Counted from the first letter of the stretch, positions 36,487 to 50,800 are shown. The stretch is 64,000 bases of DNA from Bathymodiolus brooksi (GCA_963680875.1 OY804585.1:48531085-48595084), one strand, 5' to 3'. Program-made: numbers and translations. The notes: generated by a model from the sequence alone, not told the origin.

Positions 36487-39400
36487 GATTTGGTAGGTCG
36501 TTCCTCGCTATATTGATACTAGTAGAAAGTTAGTATTAGTATTTATGATTTGGTAGGTCGCTCCTCGCTATATTGATACTAGTAGAAAGTTAGTATTAGT
36601 ATCTATGATTTGGTAGTTCGTTCCTCGCTATATTGATACTAGTAGAAAGTTAGTATTAGTATTTATGATTTGGTAGGTCGTTCCTCGCTATATTGATACT
36701 AGTAGAAAGTTAGTATTAATATCTATGATTTGGTAGGTCGTTCCTCGCTATATTGATACTAGTAGAAAGTTAGTATTAGTATCTATGATTTGATAGGTCG
36801 TTCCTCGCTATATTGATACTAGTAGAAAGTTAGTATTAGTATTTATGATTTGGTAGGTCGTTCCTAGCAATATTGATACTAGTAGAAAGTTAGTATTAGT
36901 ATCTATGATTTGGTAGTTCGTTCCTCGCTATATTGATACTAGTAGAAAGTTAGTATTAGTATTTATGATTTGGTAGGTCGTTCCTCGCTATATTGATACT
37001 AGTAGAAAGTTAGTATTAGTATTTATGATTTGGTAGGTCGTTCCTAGCAATATTGATACTAGTAGAAAGGTAGTATTAGTATTTATGATTGGTAGGTCGC
37101 TGCTCGCTATATTGATACTAGTAGAAAGTTAGTATTAGTATTTATGATTTGGTAGGTCTTTCCTCGCTATATTGATACTAGTAGAAAGTTAGTATTAGTA
37201 TTTATGATTTGGTAGGTCGCTCCTCGCTATATTGATACTAGTAGAAAGTTAGTATTAGTATCTATGATTTGGTAGGTCGTTCCTCGCTATATTGATACTA
37301 GTAGACAGTTAGTATTAGTATTTATGATTTGGTAGGTCGTTCCTCTCTATATTGATACTAGTAGAAAGTTAGTATTAGTATTTATGATTTGGTAGGTCGT
37401 TCCAAGCTATATTTAAACTAGTAGAAAGTTAGTATTAGTATTTATGATTTGGTAGGTCGTTCCTCGCTATATTGATACTAGTAGAAAGTTAGTATTAGTA
37501 TCTATGATTTGGTAGGTCGTTCCTCGCTATATTGATACTAGTAGAAAGTTAGTATTAATATCTATGATTTGGTAGGTCGTTCCTCGCTATATTGATACTA
37601 ATAGAAAGTTAGTATTAGTATTTATGATTTGGTAGGTCGTTCCTCGCTATATTGACACTAGTAGAAAGATAGTATTAGTATCTATGATTTGGTAGGTCGT
37701 TCCTAGCAATATTGATACTAGTAGAAAGTTAGTATTAGTATCTATGATTTGGTAGGTCGTTCCTCGCTATATTGATACTAGTAGAAAGTTAGTATTAGTA
37801 TCTATGATTTGGTAGTTCGTTCCTCGCTATATTGATACTAGTAGAAAGTTAGTATTAGTATTTATGATTTGGTAGGTCGTTCCTCGCTATATTGATACTA
37901 GTAGAAAGTTAGTATTAGTATTTATGATTTGGTAGGTCGTTCCAAGCTATATTGATACTAGTAGAAAGTTAGTATTAATATTTATGATTTGGTAGGTCGT
38001 TCCAAGCTATATTGATACTAGTAGAAATTTAGTATTAGTATCTATGATTTGGTAGGTCGTTCCTCGCTATATTGATACTAGTAGAAAGTTAGTATTAGTA
38101 TCCATGATTTGGTAGTTCGTTCCTCGCTATATTGATACCAGTAGAAAGTTAGTATTAGTATTTATGATTTGGTAGGTCGTTCCTCGCTATATTGATACTA
38201 GTAGAAAGTTAGTATTAGTATCTATGATTTGGTAGGTCGTTCCTCGCTATATTGATACTAGTAGAAAGTTAGTATTAATATCTATGATTTGGTAGGTCGT
38301 TCCTCGCTATATTGATACTAGTAGAAAGTTAGTATTAGTATTTATGATTTGGTAGGTCGTTCCTCGCTATATTGACACTAGTAGAAAGATAGTATTAGTA
38401 TCTATGATTTGGTAGGTCGTTCCTAGCAATATTGATACTAGTAGAAAGTTAGTATTAGTATCTATGATTTGGTAGGTCGTTCCTCGCTATATTGATACTA
38501 GTAGAAAGTTAGTATTAGTATCTATAATTTGGTAGTTCGTTCCTCGCTATATTGATACTAGTAGAAAGTTAGTATTAGTATTTATGATTTGGTAGGTCGT
38601 TCCTCGCTATATTGATACTAGTAGAAAGTTAGTATTAGTATTTATGATTTGGTAGGTCGCTCCTCGCTATATTGATACTAGTAGAAAGTTAGTATTAGTA
38701 TCTATGATTTGGTAGTTCGTTCCTCGCTATATTGATACTAGTAGAAAGTTAGTATTAGTATTTATGATTTGGTAGGTCGTTCCTCGCTATATTGATACTA
38801 GTAGAAAGTTAGTATTAATATCTATGATTTGGTAGGTCGTTCCTCGCTATATTGATACTAGTAGAAAGTTAGTATTAGTATCTATGATTTGATAGGTCGT
38901 TCCTCGCTATATTGATACTAGTAGAAAGTTAGTATTAGTATTTATGATTTGGTAGGTCGTTCCTAGCAATATTGATACTAGTAGAAAGTTAGTATTAGTA
39001 TCTATGATTTGGTAGTTCGTTCCTCGCTATATTGATACTAGTAGAAAGTTAGTATTAGTATTTATGATTTGGTAGGTCGTTCCTCGCTATATTGATACTA
39101 GTAGAAAGTTAGTATTAGTATTTATGATTTGGTAGGTCGTTCCTAGCAATATTGATACTAGTAGAAAGGTATTATTAGTATTTATGATTGGTAGGTCGCT
39201 GCTCGCTATATTGATACTAGTAGAAAGTTAGTATTAGTATTTATGATTTGGTAGGTCTTTCCTCGCTATATTGATACTAGTAGAAAGTTAGTATTAGTAT
39301 TTATGATTTGGTAGGTCGCTCCTCGCTATATTGATACTAGTAGAAAGTTAGTATTAGTATCTATGATTTGGTAGGTCGTTCCTCGCTATATTGATACTAG

Positions 39401-39544
39401 TAGACAGTTAGTATTAGTATTTATGATTTGGTAGGTCGTTCCTCTCTATATTGATACTAGTAGAAAGTTAGTATTAGTATTTATGATTTGGTAGGTCGTT
39501 CCAAGCTATATTTAAACTAGTAGAAAGTTAGTATTAGTATTTAT
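36487..39544. repeat. 17a (minus first), HOR-18, complete 17a
   Basis: Three blocks in order: 36487-37445 (17a without its first A), 37446-38525 (HOR-18 with a 12-mer at 37806) and 38526-39544 (complete 17a). The first two repeat 32000-34038 at 4,487 bp. They also match 5939-8996 at 30,548 bp, which is where the second super-repeat copy begins. One private change is ctaatag (G36A) at 37601. Confidence 0.92.
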
Positions 39545-42422
39545 GATTTGGTAGGTCGTTCCTCGCTATATTGATACTAGTAGAAAGTTAGTATTAGTAT
39601 CCATGATTTGGTAGGTCGTTCCTCGCTATATTGATACCAGTAGAAAGTTAGTATTAGTATTTATGATTTGGTAGGTCGTTCCTCGCTATATTGATACTAG
39701 TAGAAAGTTAGTATTAGTATCTATGAATAGGTAGGTCGTTCCTCGCTATATTGATACTAGTAGAAAGTTAGTATTAATATCTATGATTTGGTAGGTCGTT
39801 CCTCGCTATATTGATACTAGTAGAAAGTTAGTATTAGTATTTATGATTTGGTAGGTCGTTCCTTGCTATATTGACACTAGTAGAAAGATAGTATTAGTAT
39901 CTATGATTTGGTAGGTCGTTCCTCGCTATATTGATACTAGTAGAAAGTTAGTATTAGTATCTATGATTTAGTAGGTCGTTCCTCGCTATATTGATACTAG
40001 TAGAAAGTTAGTATTAGTATCTATGATTTGGTAGTTCGTTCCTCGCTATATTGATACTAGTAGAAAGTTAGTATTAGTATTTATGATTTGGTAGGTCGTT
40101 CCTCGCTATATTGATACTAGTAGAAAGTTAGTATTAGTATTTATGATTTGGTAGGTCGTTCCAAGCTATATTGATACTAGTAGAAAGTTAGTATTAATAT
40201 TTATGATTTGGTAGGTCGTTCCAAGCTATATTGATACTAGTAGAAATTTAGTATTAGTATCTATGATTTGGTAGGTCGTTCCTCGCTATATTGATACTAG
40301 TAGAAAGTTAGTATTAGTATCCATGTTTGGTAGTTCGTTCCTCGCTATATTGATACCAATAGAAAGTTAGTATTAGTATTTATGATTTGGTAGGTCGTTC
40401 CTCGCTATATTGATACTAGTAGAAAGTTAGTATTAGTATCTATGATTTGGTAGGTCGTTCCTCGCTATATTGATACTAGTAGAAAGTTAGTATTAATATC
40501 TATGATTTGGTAGGTCGTTCCTCGCTATATTGATACTAGTAGAAAGTTAGTATTAGTATTTATGATTTGGTAGGTCGTTCCTCGCTATATTGATACTAGT
40601 AGAAAGTTAGTATTAGTATTTATGATTTGGTAGGTCGTTCCAAGCTATATTGATACTAGTAGAAAGTTAGTATTAGTATCTATGATTTGGTAGGTCGTTC
40701 CTCGCTATATTGACACTAGTAGAAAGATAGTATTAGTATCTATGATTTGGTAGGTCGTTCCTAGCAATATTGATACTAGTAGAAAGTTAGTATTAGTATC
40801 TATGATTTGGTAGGTCGTTCCTCGCTATATTGATACTAGTAGAAAGTTAGTATTAGTATCTATGATTTGGTAGTTCGTTCCTCGCTATATTGATACTAGT
40901 AGAAAGTTAGTATTAGTATTTATGATTTGGTAGGTCGCTCCTCGCTATATTGATACTAGTAGAAAGTTAGTATTAGTATCTATGATTTGGTAGTTCGTTC
41001 CTCGCTATATTGATACTAGTAGAAAGTTAGTATTAGTATTTATGATTTGGTAGGTCGTTCCTCGCTATATTGATACTAGTAGAAAGTTAGTATTAATATC
41101 TATGATTTGGTAGGTCGTTCCTCGCTATATTGATACTAGTAGAAAGTTAGTATTAGTATCTATGATTTGATAGGTCGTTCCTCGCTATATTGATACTAGT
41201 AGAAAGTTAGTATTAGTATTTATGATTTGGTAGGTCGTTCCTAGCAATATTGATACTAGTAGAAAGTTAGTATTAGTATCTATGATTTGGTAGTTCGTTC
41301 CTCGCTATATTGATACTAGTAGAAAGTTAGTATTAGTATTTATGATTTGGTAGGTCGTTCCACGCTATATTGATACTAGTAGAAAGTTAGTATTAGTATT
41401 TATGATTTGGTAGGTCGTTCCTAGCAATATTGATACTAGTAGAAAGGTAGTATTAGTATTTATGATTGGTAGGTCGCTGCTCGCTATATTGATACTAGTA
41501 GAAAGTTAGTATTAGTATTTATGATTTGGTAGGTCTTTCCTCGCTATATTGATACTAGTAGAAAGTTAGTATTAGTATTTATGATTTGGTAGGTCGCTCC
41601 TCGCTATATTGATACTAGTAGAAAGTTAGTATTAGTATCTATGATTTGGTAGGTCGTTCCTCGCTATATTGATACTAGTAGACAGTTAGTATTAGTATTT
41701 ATGATTTGGTAGGTCGTTCCTCTCTATATTGATACTAGTAGAAAGTTAGTATTAGTATTTATGATTTGGTAGGTCGTTCCAAGCTATATTTAAACTAGTA
41801 GAAAGTTAGTATTAGTATTTATGATTTGGTAGGTCGTTCCTCGCTATATTGATACTAGTAGAAAGTTAGTATTAGTATCCATGATTTGGTAGTTCGTTCC
41901 TCGCTATATTGATACCAGTAGAAAGTTAGTATTAGTATTTATGATTTGGTAGGTCGTTCCTCGCTATATTGATACTAGTAGAAAGTTAGTATTAGTATCT
42001 ATGATTAGGTAGGTCGTTCCTCGCTATATTGATACTAGTAGAAAGTTAGTATTAATATCTATGATTTGGTAGGTCGTTCCTCGCTATATTGATACTAGTA
42101 GAAAGTTAGTATTAGTATTTATGATTTGGTAGGTCGTTCCTCGCTATATTGACACTAGTAGAAAGATAGTATTAGTATCTATGATTTGGTAGGTCGTTCC
42201 TAGCAATATTGATACTAGTAGAAAGTTAGTATTAGTATCTATGATTTGGTAGGTCGTTCCTCGCTATATTGATACTAGTAGAAAGTTAGTATTAGTATCT
42301 ATGATTTGGTAGTTCGTTCCTCGCTATATTGATACTAGTAGAAAGTTAGTATTAGTATTTATGATTTGATAGGTCGTTCCTCGCTATATTGATACTAGTA
42401 GAAAGTTAGTATTAGTATTTAT
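39545..42422. repeat. Mosaic unit R1 with its Z leader
   Basis: Z, H, C, a V with gaatagg (T3A+T5A, at 39725), N, K, C and C' lead into A-N-X-Y-Z and the 59-bp W with atgtttgg and ccaatag. The rest follows L1: C-D-N-N-J-K-L-C, the 16-monomer 17a (40864-41822), then Z-W-C-V-N-K-L-C-A-G. It corresponds to 8997-11874 at an offset of 30,548 bp. The 2,818-bp repeat unit proper starts at 39605. Private: ccttgc in the K near 39845 and ccacgc near 41344. Confidence 0.9.
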
Positions 42423-45240
42423 GATTTGGTAGGTCGTTCCTCGCTATATTGATACCAGTAGAAAGTTAGTATTAGTATTTATGATTTGGTAGGTCGTTCC
42501 TCGCTATATTGATACTAGTAGAAAGTTAGTATTAGTATCTATGAATAGGTAGGTCGTTCCTCGCTATATTGATACTAGTAGAAAGTTAGTATTAATATCT
42601 ATGATTTGGTAGGTCGTTCCTCGCTATATTGATACTAGTAGAAAGTTAGTATTAGTATTTATGATTTGGTAGGTCGTTCCTCGCTATATTGACACTAGTA
42701 GAAAGATAGTATTAGTATCTATGATTTGGTAGGTCGTTCCTCGCTATATTGATACTAGTAGAAAGTTAGTATTAGTATCTATGATTTAGTAGGTCGTTCC
42801 TCGCTATATTGATACTAGTAGAAAGTTAGTATTAGTATCTATGATTTGGTAGTTCGTTCCTCGCTATATTGATACTAGTAGAAAGTTAGTATTAGTATTT
42901 ATGATTTGGTAGGTCGTTCCTCGCTATATTGATACTAGTAGAAAGTTAGTATTAGTATTTATGATTTGGTAGGTCGTTCCAAGCTATATTGATACTAGTA
43001 GAAAGTTAGTATTAATATTTATGATTTGGTAGGTCGTTCCAAGCTATATTGATACTAGTAGAAATTTAGTATTAGTATCTATGATTTGGTAGGTCGTTCC
43101 TCGCTATATTGATACTAGTAGAAAGTTAGTATTAGTATCCATGTTTGGTAGTTCGTTCCTCGCTATATTGATACCAATAGAAAGTTAGTATTAGTATTTA
43201 TGATTTGGTAGGTCGTTCCTCGCTATATTGATACTAGTAGAAAGTTAGTATTAGTATCTATGATTTGGTAGGTCGTTCCTCGCTATATTGATACTAGTAG
43301 AAAGTTAGTATTAATATCTATGATTTGGTAGGTCGTTCCTCGCTATATTGATACTAGTAGAAAGTTAGTATTAGTATTTATGATTTGGTAGGTCGTTCCT
43401 CGCTATATTGATACTAGTAGAAAGTTAGTATTAGTATTTATGATTTGGTAGGTCGTTCCAAGCTATATTGATACTAGTAGAAAGTTAGTATTAGTATCTA
43501 TGATTTGGTAGGTCGTTCCTCGCTATATTGACACTAGTAGAAAGATAGTATTAGTATCTATGATTTGGTAGGTCGTTCCTAGCAATATTGATACTAGTAG
43601 AAAGTTAGTATTAGTATCTATGATTTGGTAGGTCGTTCCTCGCTATATTGATACTAGTAGAAAGTTAGTATTAGTATCTATGATTTGGTAGTTCGTTCCT
43701 CGCTATATTGATACTAGTAGAAAGTTAGTATTAGTATTTATGATTTGGTAGGTCGCTCCTCGCTATATTGATACTAGTAGAAAGTTAGTATTAGTATCTA
43801 TGATTTGGTAGTTCGTTCCTCGCTATATTGATACTAGTAGAAAGTTAGTATTAGTATTTATGATTTGGTAGGTCGTTCCTCGCTATATTGATACTAGTAG
43901 AAAGTTAGTATTAATATCTATGATTTGGTAGGTCGTTCCTCGCTATATTGATACTAGTAGAAAGTTAGTATTAGTATCTATGATTTGATAGGTCGTTCCT
44001 CGCTATATTGATACTAGTAGAAAGTTAGTATTAGTATTTATGATTTGGTAGGTCGTTCCTAGCAATATTGATACTAGTAGAAAGTTAGTATTAGTATCTA
44101 TGATTTGGTAGTTCGTTCCTCGCTATATTGATACTAGTAGAAAGTTAGTATTAGTATTTATGATTTGGTAGGTCGTTCCTCGCTATATTGATACTAGTAG
44201 AAAGTTAGTATTAGTATTTATGATTTGGTAGGTCGTTCCTAGCAATATTGATACTAGTAGAAAGGTAGTATTAGTATTTATGATTGGTAGGTCGCTGCTC
44301 GCTATATTGATACTAGTAGAAAGTTAGTATTAGTATTTATGATTTGGTAGGTCTTTCCTCGCTATATTGATACTAGTAGAAAGTTAGTATTAGTATTTAT
44401 GATTTGGTAGGTCGCTCCTCGCTATATTGATACTAGTAGAAAGTTAGTATTAGTATCTATGATTTGGTAGGTCGTTCCTCGCTATATTGATACTAGTAGA
44501 CAGTTAGTATTAGTATTTATGATTTGGTAGGTCGTTCCTCTCTATATTGATACTAGTAGAAAGTTAGTATTAGTATTTATGATTTGGTAGGTCGTTCCAA
44601 GCTATATTTAAACTAGTAGAAAGTTAGTATTAGTATTTATGATTTGGTAGGTCGTTCCTCGCTATATTGATACTAGTAGAAAGTTAGTATTAGTATCCAT
44701 GATTTGGTAGTTCGTTCCTCGCTATATTGATACCAGTAGAAAGTTAGTATTAGTATTTATGATTTGGTAGGTCGTTCCTCGCTATATTGATACTAGTAGA
44801 AAGTTAGTATTAGTATCTATGATTAGGTAGGTCGTTCCTCGCTATATTGATACTAGTAGAAAGTTAGTATTAATATCTATGATTTGGTAGGTCGTTCCTC
44901 GCTATATTGATACTAGTAGAAAGTTAGTATTAGTATTTATGATTTGGTAGGTCGTTCCTCGCTATATTGACACTAGTAGAAAGATAGTATTAGTATCTAT
45001 GATTTGGTAGGTCGTTCCTAGCAATATTGATACTAGTAGAAAGTTAGTATTAGTATCTATGATTTGGTAGGTCGTTCCTCGCTATATTGATACTAGTAGA
45101 AAGTTAGTATTAGTATCTATGATTTGGTAGTTCGTTCCTCGCTATATTGATACTAGTAGAAAGTTAGTATTAGTATTTATGATTTGATAGGTCGTTCCTC
45201 GCTATATTGATACTAGTAGAAAGTTAGTATTAGTATTTAT
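42423..45240. repeat. Mosaic unit R2, 2,818-bp tandem copy
   Basis: The order repeats R1 from H onward. The gaatagg monomer recurs at 42543 and atgtttgg with ccaatag at 43143, both exactly 2,818 bp downstream. In the left super-repeat copy H is followed by C-C (11935) instead of C-V, so the H-C-V order at 42423 marks the duplication junction. Confidence 0.9.
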
Positions 45241-47760
45241 GATTTGGTAGGTCGTTCCTCGCTATATTGATACCAGTAGAAAGTTAGTATTAGTATTTAT
45301 GATTTGGTAGGTCGTTCCTCGCTATATTGATACTAGTAGAAAGTTAGTATTAGTATCTATGATTTGGTAGGTCGTTCCTCGCTATATTGATACTAGTAGA
45401 AAGTTAGTATTAGTATCTATGATTTGGTAGTTCGTTCCTCGCTATATTGATACTAGTAGAAAGTTAGTATTAGTATTTATGATTTGGTAGGTCGTTCCTC
45501 GCTATATTGATACTAGTAGAAAGTTAGTATTAGTATTTATGATTTGGTAGGTCGTTCCAAGCTATATTGATACTAGTAGAAAGTTAGTATTAATATTTAT
45601 GATTTGGTAGGTCGTTCCAAGCTATATTGATACTAGTAGAAATTTAGTATTAGTATCTATGATTTGGTAGGTCGTTCCTCGCTATATTGATACTAGTAGA
45701 AAGTTAGTATTAGTATCCATGATTTGGTAGTTCGTTCCTCGCTATATTGATACCAGTAGAAAGTTAGTATTAGTATTTATGATTTGGTAGGTCGTTCCTC
45801 GCTATATTGATACTAGTAGAAAGTTAGTATTAGTATCTATGATTTGGTAGGTCGTTCCTCGCTATATTGATACTAGTAGAAAGTTAGTATTAATATCTAT
45901 GATTTGGTAGGTCGTTCCTCGCTATATTGATACTAGTAGAAAGTTAGTATTAGTATTTATGATTTGGTAGGTCGTTCCTCGCTATATTGATACTAGTAGA
46001 AAGTTAGTATTAGTATTTATGATTTGGTAGGTCGTTCCAAGCTATATTGATACTAGTAGAAAGTTAGTATTAATATTTATGATTTGGTAGGTCGTTCCTC
46101 GCTATATTGATACTAGTAGAAAGTTAGTATTAATATCTATGATTTGGTAGGTCGTTCCTCGCTATATTGATACTAGTAGAAAGTTAGTATTAGTATTTAT
46201 GATTTGGTAGGTCGTTCCTCGCTATATTGACACTAGTAGAAAGATAGTATTAGTATCTATGATTTGGTAGGTCGTTCCTAGCTATATTGATACTAGTAGA
46301 AAGTTAGTATTAGTATCTATGATTTGGTAGGTCGTTCCTCGCTATATTGATACTAGTAGAAAGTTAGTATTAGTATCTATGATTTGGTAGTTCGTTCCTC
46401 GCTATATTGATACTAGTAGAAAGTTAGTATTAGTATTTATGATTTGGTAGGTCGTTCCTCGCTATATTGATACTAGTAGAAAGTTAGTATTAGTATTTAT
46501 GATTTGGTAGGTCGTTCCAAGCTATATTGATACTAGTAGAAAGTTAGTATTAATATTTATGATTTGGTAGGTCGTTCCAAGCTATATTGATACTAGTAGA
46601 AATTTAGTATTAGTATCTATGATTTGGTAGGTCGTTCCTCGCTATATTGATACTAGTAGAAAGTTAGTATTAGTATTTATGATTTGGTAGGTCGTTCCAA
46701 GCTATATTTAAACTAGTAGAAAGTTAGTATTAGTATTTATGATTTGGTAGGTCGTTCCTCGCTATATTGATACTAGTAGAAAGTTAGTATTAGTATCCAT
46801 GATTTGGTAGTTCGTTCCTCGCTATATTGATACCAGTAGAAAGTTAGTATTAGTATTTATGATTTGGTAGGTCGTTCCTCGCTATATTGATACTAGTAGA
46901 AAGTTAGTGTTAGTATCTATGATTAGGTAGGTCGTTCCTCGCTATATTGATACTAGTAGAAAGTTAGTATTAATATCTATGATTTGGTAGGTCGTTCCTC
47001 GCTATATTGATACTAGTAGAAAGTTAGTATTAGTATTTATGATTTGGTAGGTCGTTCCTCGCTATATTGATACTAGTAGAAAGATAGTATTAGTATCTAT
47101 GATTTGGTAGGTCGTTCCTAGCAATATTGATACTAGTAGAAAGTTAGTATTAGTATTTATGATTTGGTAGGTCGTTCCTCGCTATATTGATACTAGTAGA
47201 AAGTTAGTATTAGTATCTATGATTTGGTAGGTCGTTCCTCGCTATATTGATACTAGTAGAAAGTTAGTATTAGTATCTATGATTTGGTAGTTCGTTCCTC
47301 GCTATATTGATACTAGTAGAAAGTTAGTATTAGTATTTATGATTTGGTAGGTCGTTCCTCGCTATATTGATACTAGTAGAAAGTTAGTATTAGTATTTAT
47401 GATTTGGTAGGTCGTTCCAAGCTATATTGATACTAGTAGAAAGTTGGTATTAATATTTATGATTTGGTAGGTCGTTCCAAGCTATATTGATACTAGTAGA
47501 AATTTAGTATTAGTATCTATGATTTGGTAGGTCGTTCCTCGCTATATTGATACTAGTAGAAAGTTAGTATTAGTATCCATGATTTGGTAGTTCGTTCCTC
47601 GCTATATTGATACCAGTAGAAAGTTAGTATTAGTATTTATGATTTGGTAGGTCGTTCCTCGCTATATTGATACTAGTAGAAAGTTAGTATTAGTATCTAT
47701 GATTTGGTAGGTCGTTCCTCGCTATATTGATACTAGTAGAAAGTTAGTATTAATATCTAT
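45241..47760. repeat. Mosaic tail, first copy
   Basis: The order H-C-C-A-N-X-Y-Z-W-C continues with D-N-N-X-D-N-K-L-C and A-N-X-Y-N-U-Z-W-C-V-N, matching 19.5-21.5 kb at an offset of 25,631 bp. Private markers are agttagtgttag (46907) and gttggtat in an X (47401). Both recur 6,357 bp downstream. It ends Z-W-C-D before the hybrid monomer. Confidence 0.9.
47101..47160. repeat. Chimeric L/H monomer at a 240-bp deletion
   Basis: The monomer has the L changes C20A and T23A but ends tatttat like H. In the left copy the order is K-L-C-A-G-H-C-C (21410-21889); here it is K, this monomer, C, C. Fusing the front of L to the tail of H, with the crossover after position 34, removes exactly four monomers. 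The same monomer is at 53458-53517, so the loss predates the 6,357-bp duplication. Confidence 0.75.
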
Positions 47761-47820
47761 GATTTGGTAGGTCGTTCCTCGCTATATTGATACTAGTAGA
47801 AAGGTAGTATTAGTATTTAT
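47761..47820. repeat. Chimeric N/M monomer at the 6,357-bp junction
   Basis: The front is consensus N (no C20A or T23A) and the back has aaggtag (T44G) like M. It follows a D, as N does at 54118, and is followed by the 59-bp Q, as M is at 41404. The crossover lies between positions 23 and 44. Downstream order then repeats from 41464. Confidence 0.85.
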
Positions 47821-50800
47821 GATTGGTAGGTCGCTGCTCGCTATATTGATACTAGTAGAAAGTTAGTATTAGTATTTATGATTTGGTAGGTCTTTCCTCG
47901 CTATATTGATACTAGTAGAAAGTTAGTATTAGTATTTATGATTTGGTAGGTCGCTCCTCGCTATATTGATACTAGTAGAAAGTTAGTATTAGTATCTATG
48001 ATTTGGTAGGTCGTTCCTCGCTATATTGATACTAGTAGACAGTTAGTATTAGTATTTATGATTTGGTAGGTCGTTCCTCTCTATATTGATACTAGTAGAA
48101 AGTTAGTATTAGTATTTATGATTTGGTAGGTCGTTCCAAGCTATATTTAAACTAGTAGAAAGTTAGTATTAGTATTTATGATTTGGTAGGTCGTTCCTCG
48201 CTATATTGATACTAGTAGAAAGTTAGTATTAGTATCCATGATTTGGTAGTTCGTTCCTCGCTATATTGATACCAGTAGAAAGTTAGTATTAGTATTTATG
48301 ATTTGGTAGGTCGTTCCTCGCTATATTGATACTAGTAGAAAGTTAGTATTAGTATCTATGATTAGGTAGGTCGTTCCTCGCTATATTGATACTAGTAGAA
48401 AGTTAGTATTAATATCTATGATTTGGTAGGTCGTTCCTCGCTATATTGATACTAGTAGAAAGTTAGTATTAGTATTTATGATTTGGTAGGTCGTTCCTCG
48501 CTATATTGACACTAGTAGAAAGATAGTATTAGTATCTATGATTTGGTAGGTCGTTCCTAGCAATATTGATACTAGTAGAAAGTTAGTATTAGTATCTATG
48601 ATTTGGTAGGTCGTTCCTCGCTATATTGATACTAGTAGAAAGTTAGTATTAGTATCTATGATTTGGTAGTTCGTTCCTCGCTATATTGATACTAGTAGAA
48701 AGTTAGTATTAGTATTTATGATTTGATAGGTCGTTCCTCGCTATATTGATACTAGTAGAAAGTTAGTATTAGTATTTATGATTTGGTAGGTCGTTCCTCG
48801 CTATATTGATACCAGTAGAAAGTTAGTATTAGTATTTATGATTTGGTAGGTCGTTCCTCGCTATATTGATACTAGTAGAAAGTTAGTATTAGTATCTATG
48901 AATAGGTAGGTCGTTCCTCGCTATATTGATACTAGTAGAAAGTTAGTATTAATATCTATGATTTGGTAGGTCGTTCCTCGCTATATTGATACTAGTAGAA
49001 AGTTAGTATTAGTATTTATGATTTGGTAGGTCGTTCCTCGCTATATTGACACTAGTAGAAAGATAGTATTAGTATCTATGATTTGGTAGGTCGTTCCTCG
49101 CTATATTGATACTAGTAGAAAGTTAGTATTAGTATCTATGATTTAGTAGGTCGTTCCTCGCTATATTGATACTAGTAGAAAGTTAGTATTAGTATCTATG
49201 ATTTGGTAGTTCGTTCCTCGCTATATTGATACTAGTAGAAAGTTAGTATTAGTATTTATGATTTGGTAGGTCGTTCCTCGCTATATTGATACTAGTAGAA
49301 AGTTAGTATTAGTATTTATGATTTGGTAGGTCGTTCCAAGCTATATTGATACTAGTAGAAAGTTAGTATTAATATTTATGATTTGGTAGGTCGTTCCAAG
49401 CTATATTGATACTAGTAGAAATTTAGTATTAGTATCTATGATTTGGTAGGTCGTTCCTCGCTATATTGATACTAGTAGAAAGTTAGTATTAGTATCCATG
49501 TTTGGTAGTTCGTTCCTCGCTATATTGATACCAATAGAAAGTTAGTATTAGTATTTATGATTTGGTAGGTCGTTCCTCGCTATATTGATACTAGTAGAAA
49601 GTTAGTATTAGTATCTATGATTTGGTAGGTCGTTCCTCGCTATATTGATACTAGTAGAAAGTTAGTATTAATATCTATGATTTGGTAGGTCGTTCCTCGC
49701 TATATTGATACTAGTAGAAAGTTAGTATTAGTATTTATGATTTGGTAGGTCGTTCCTCGCTATATTGATACTAGTAGAAAGTTAGTATTAGTATTTATGA
49801 TTTGGTAGGTCGTTCCAAGCTATATTGATACTAGTAGAAAGTTAGTATTAGTATCTATGATTTGGTAGGTCGTTCCTCGCTATATTGACACTAGTAGAAA
49901 GATAGTATTAGTATCTATGATTTGGTAGGTCGTTCCTAGCAATATTGATACTAGTAGAAAGTTAGTATTAGTATCTATGATTTGGTAGGTCGTTCCTCGC
50001 TATATTGATACTAGTAGAAAGTTAGTATTAGTATCTATGATTTGGTAGTTCGTTCCTCGCTATATTGATACTAGTAGAAAGTTAGTATTAGTATTTATGA
50101 TTTGGTAGGTCGCTCCTCGCTATATTGATACTAGTAGAAAGTTAGTATTAGTATCTATGATTTGGTAGTTCGTTCCTCGCTATATTGATACTAGTAGAAA
50201 GTTAGTATTAGTATTTATGATTTGGTAGGTCGTTCCTCGCTATATTGATACTAGTAGAAAGTTAGTATTAATATCTATGATTTGGTAGGTCGTTCCTCGC
50301 TATATTGATACTAGTAGAAAGTTAGTATTAGTATCTATGATTTGATAGGTCGTTCCTCGCTATATTGATACTAGTAGAAAGTTAGTATTAGTATTTATGA
50401 TTTGGTAGGTCGTTCCTAGCAATATTGATACTAGTAGAAAGTTAGTATTAGTATCTATGATTTGGTAGTTCGTTCCTCGCTATATTGATACTAGTAGAAA
50501 GTTAGTATTAGTATTTATGATTTGGTAGGTCGTTCCTCGCTATATTGATACTAGTAGAAAGTTAGTATTAGTATTTATGATTTGGTAGGTCGTTCCTAGC
50601 AATATTGATACTAGTAGAAAGGTAGTATTAGTATTTATGATTGGTAGGTCGCTGCTCGCTATATTGATACTAGTAGAAAGTTAGTATTAGTATTTATGAT
50701 TTGGTAGGTCTTTCCTCGCTATATTGATACTAGTAGAAAGTTAGTATTAGTATTTATGATTTGGTAGGTCGCTCCTCGCTATATTGATACTAGTAGAAAG

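Noticed and set aside
34878..39364. Pure assembly duplication explaining the 4,487-bp pair
   Set aside because: At least three single-base differences and a hybrid junction monomer suggest two real copies. It cannot be excluded without reads, so it is left as a test and not a conclusion.
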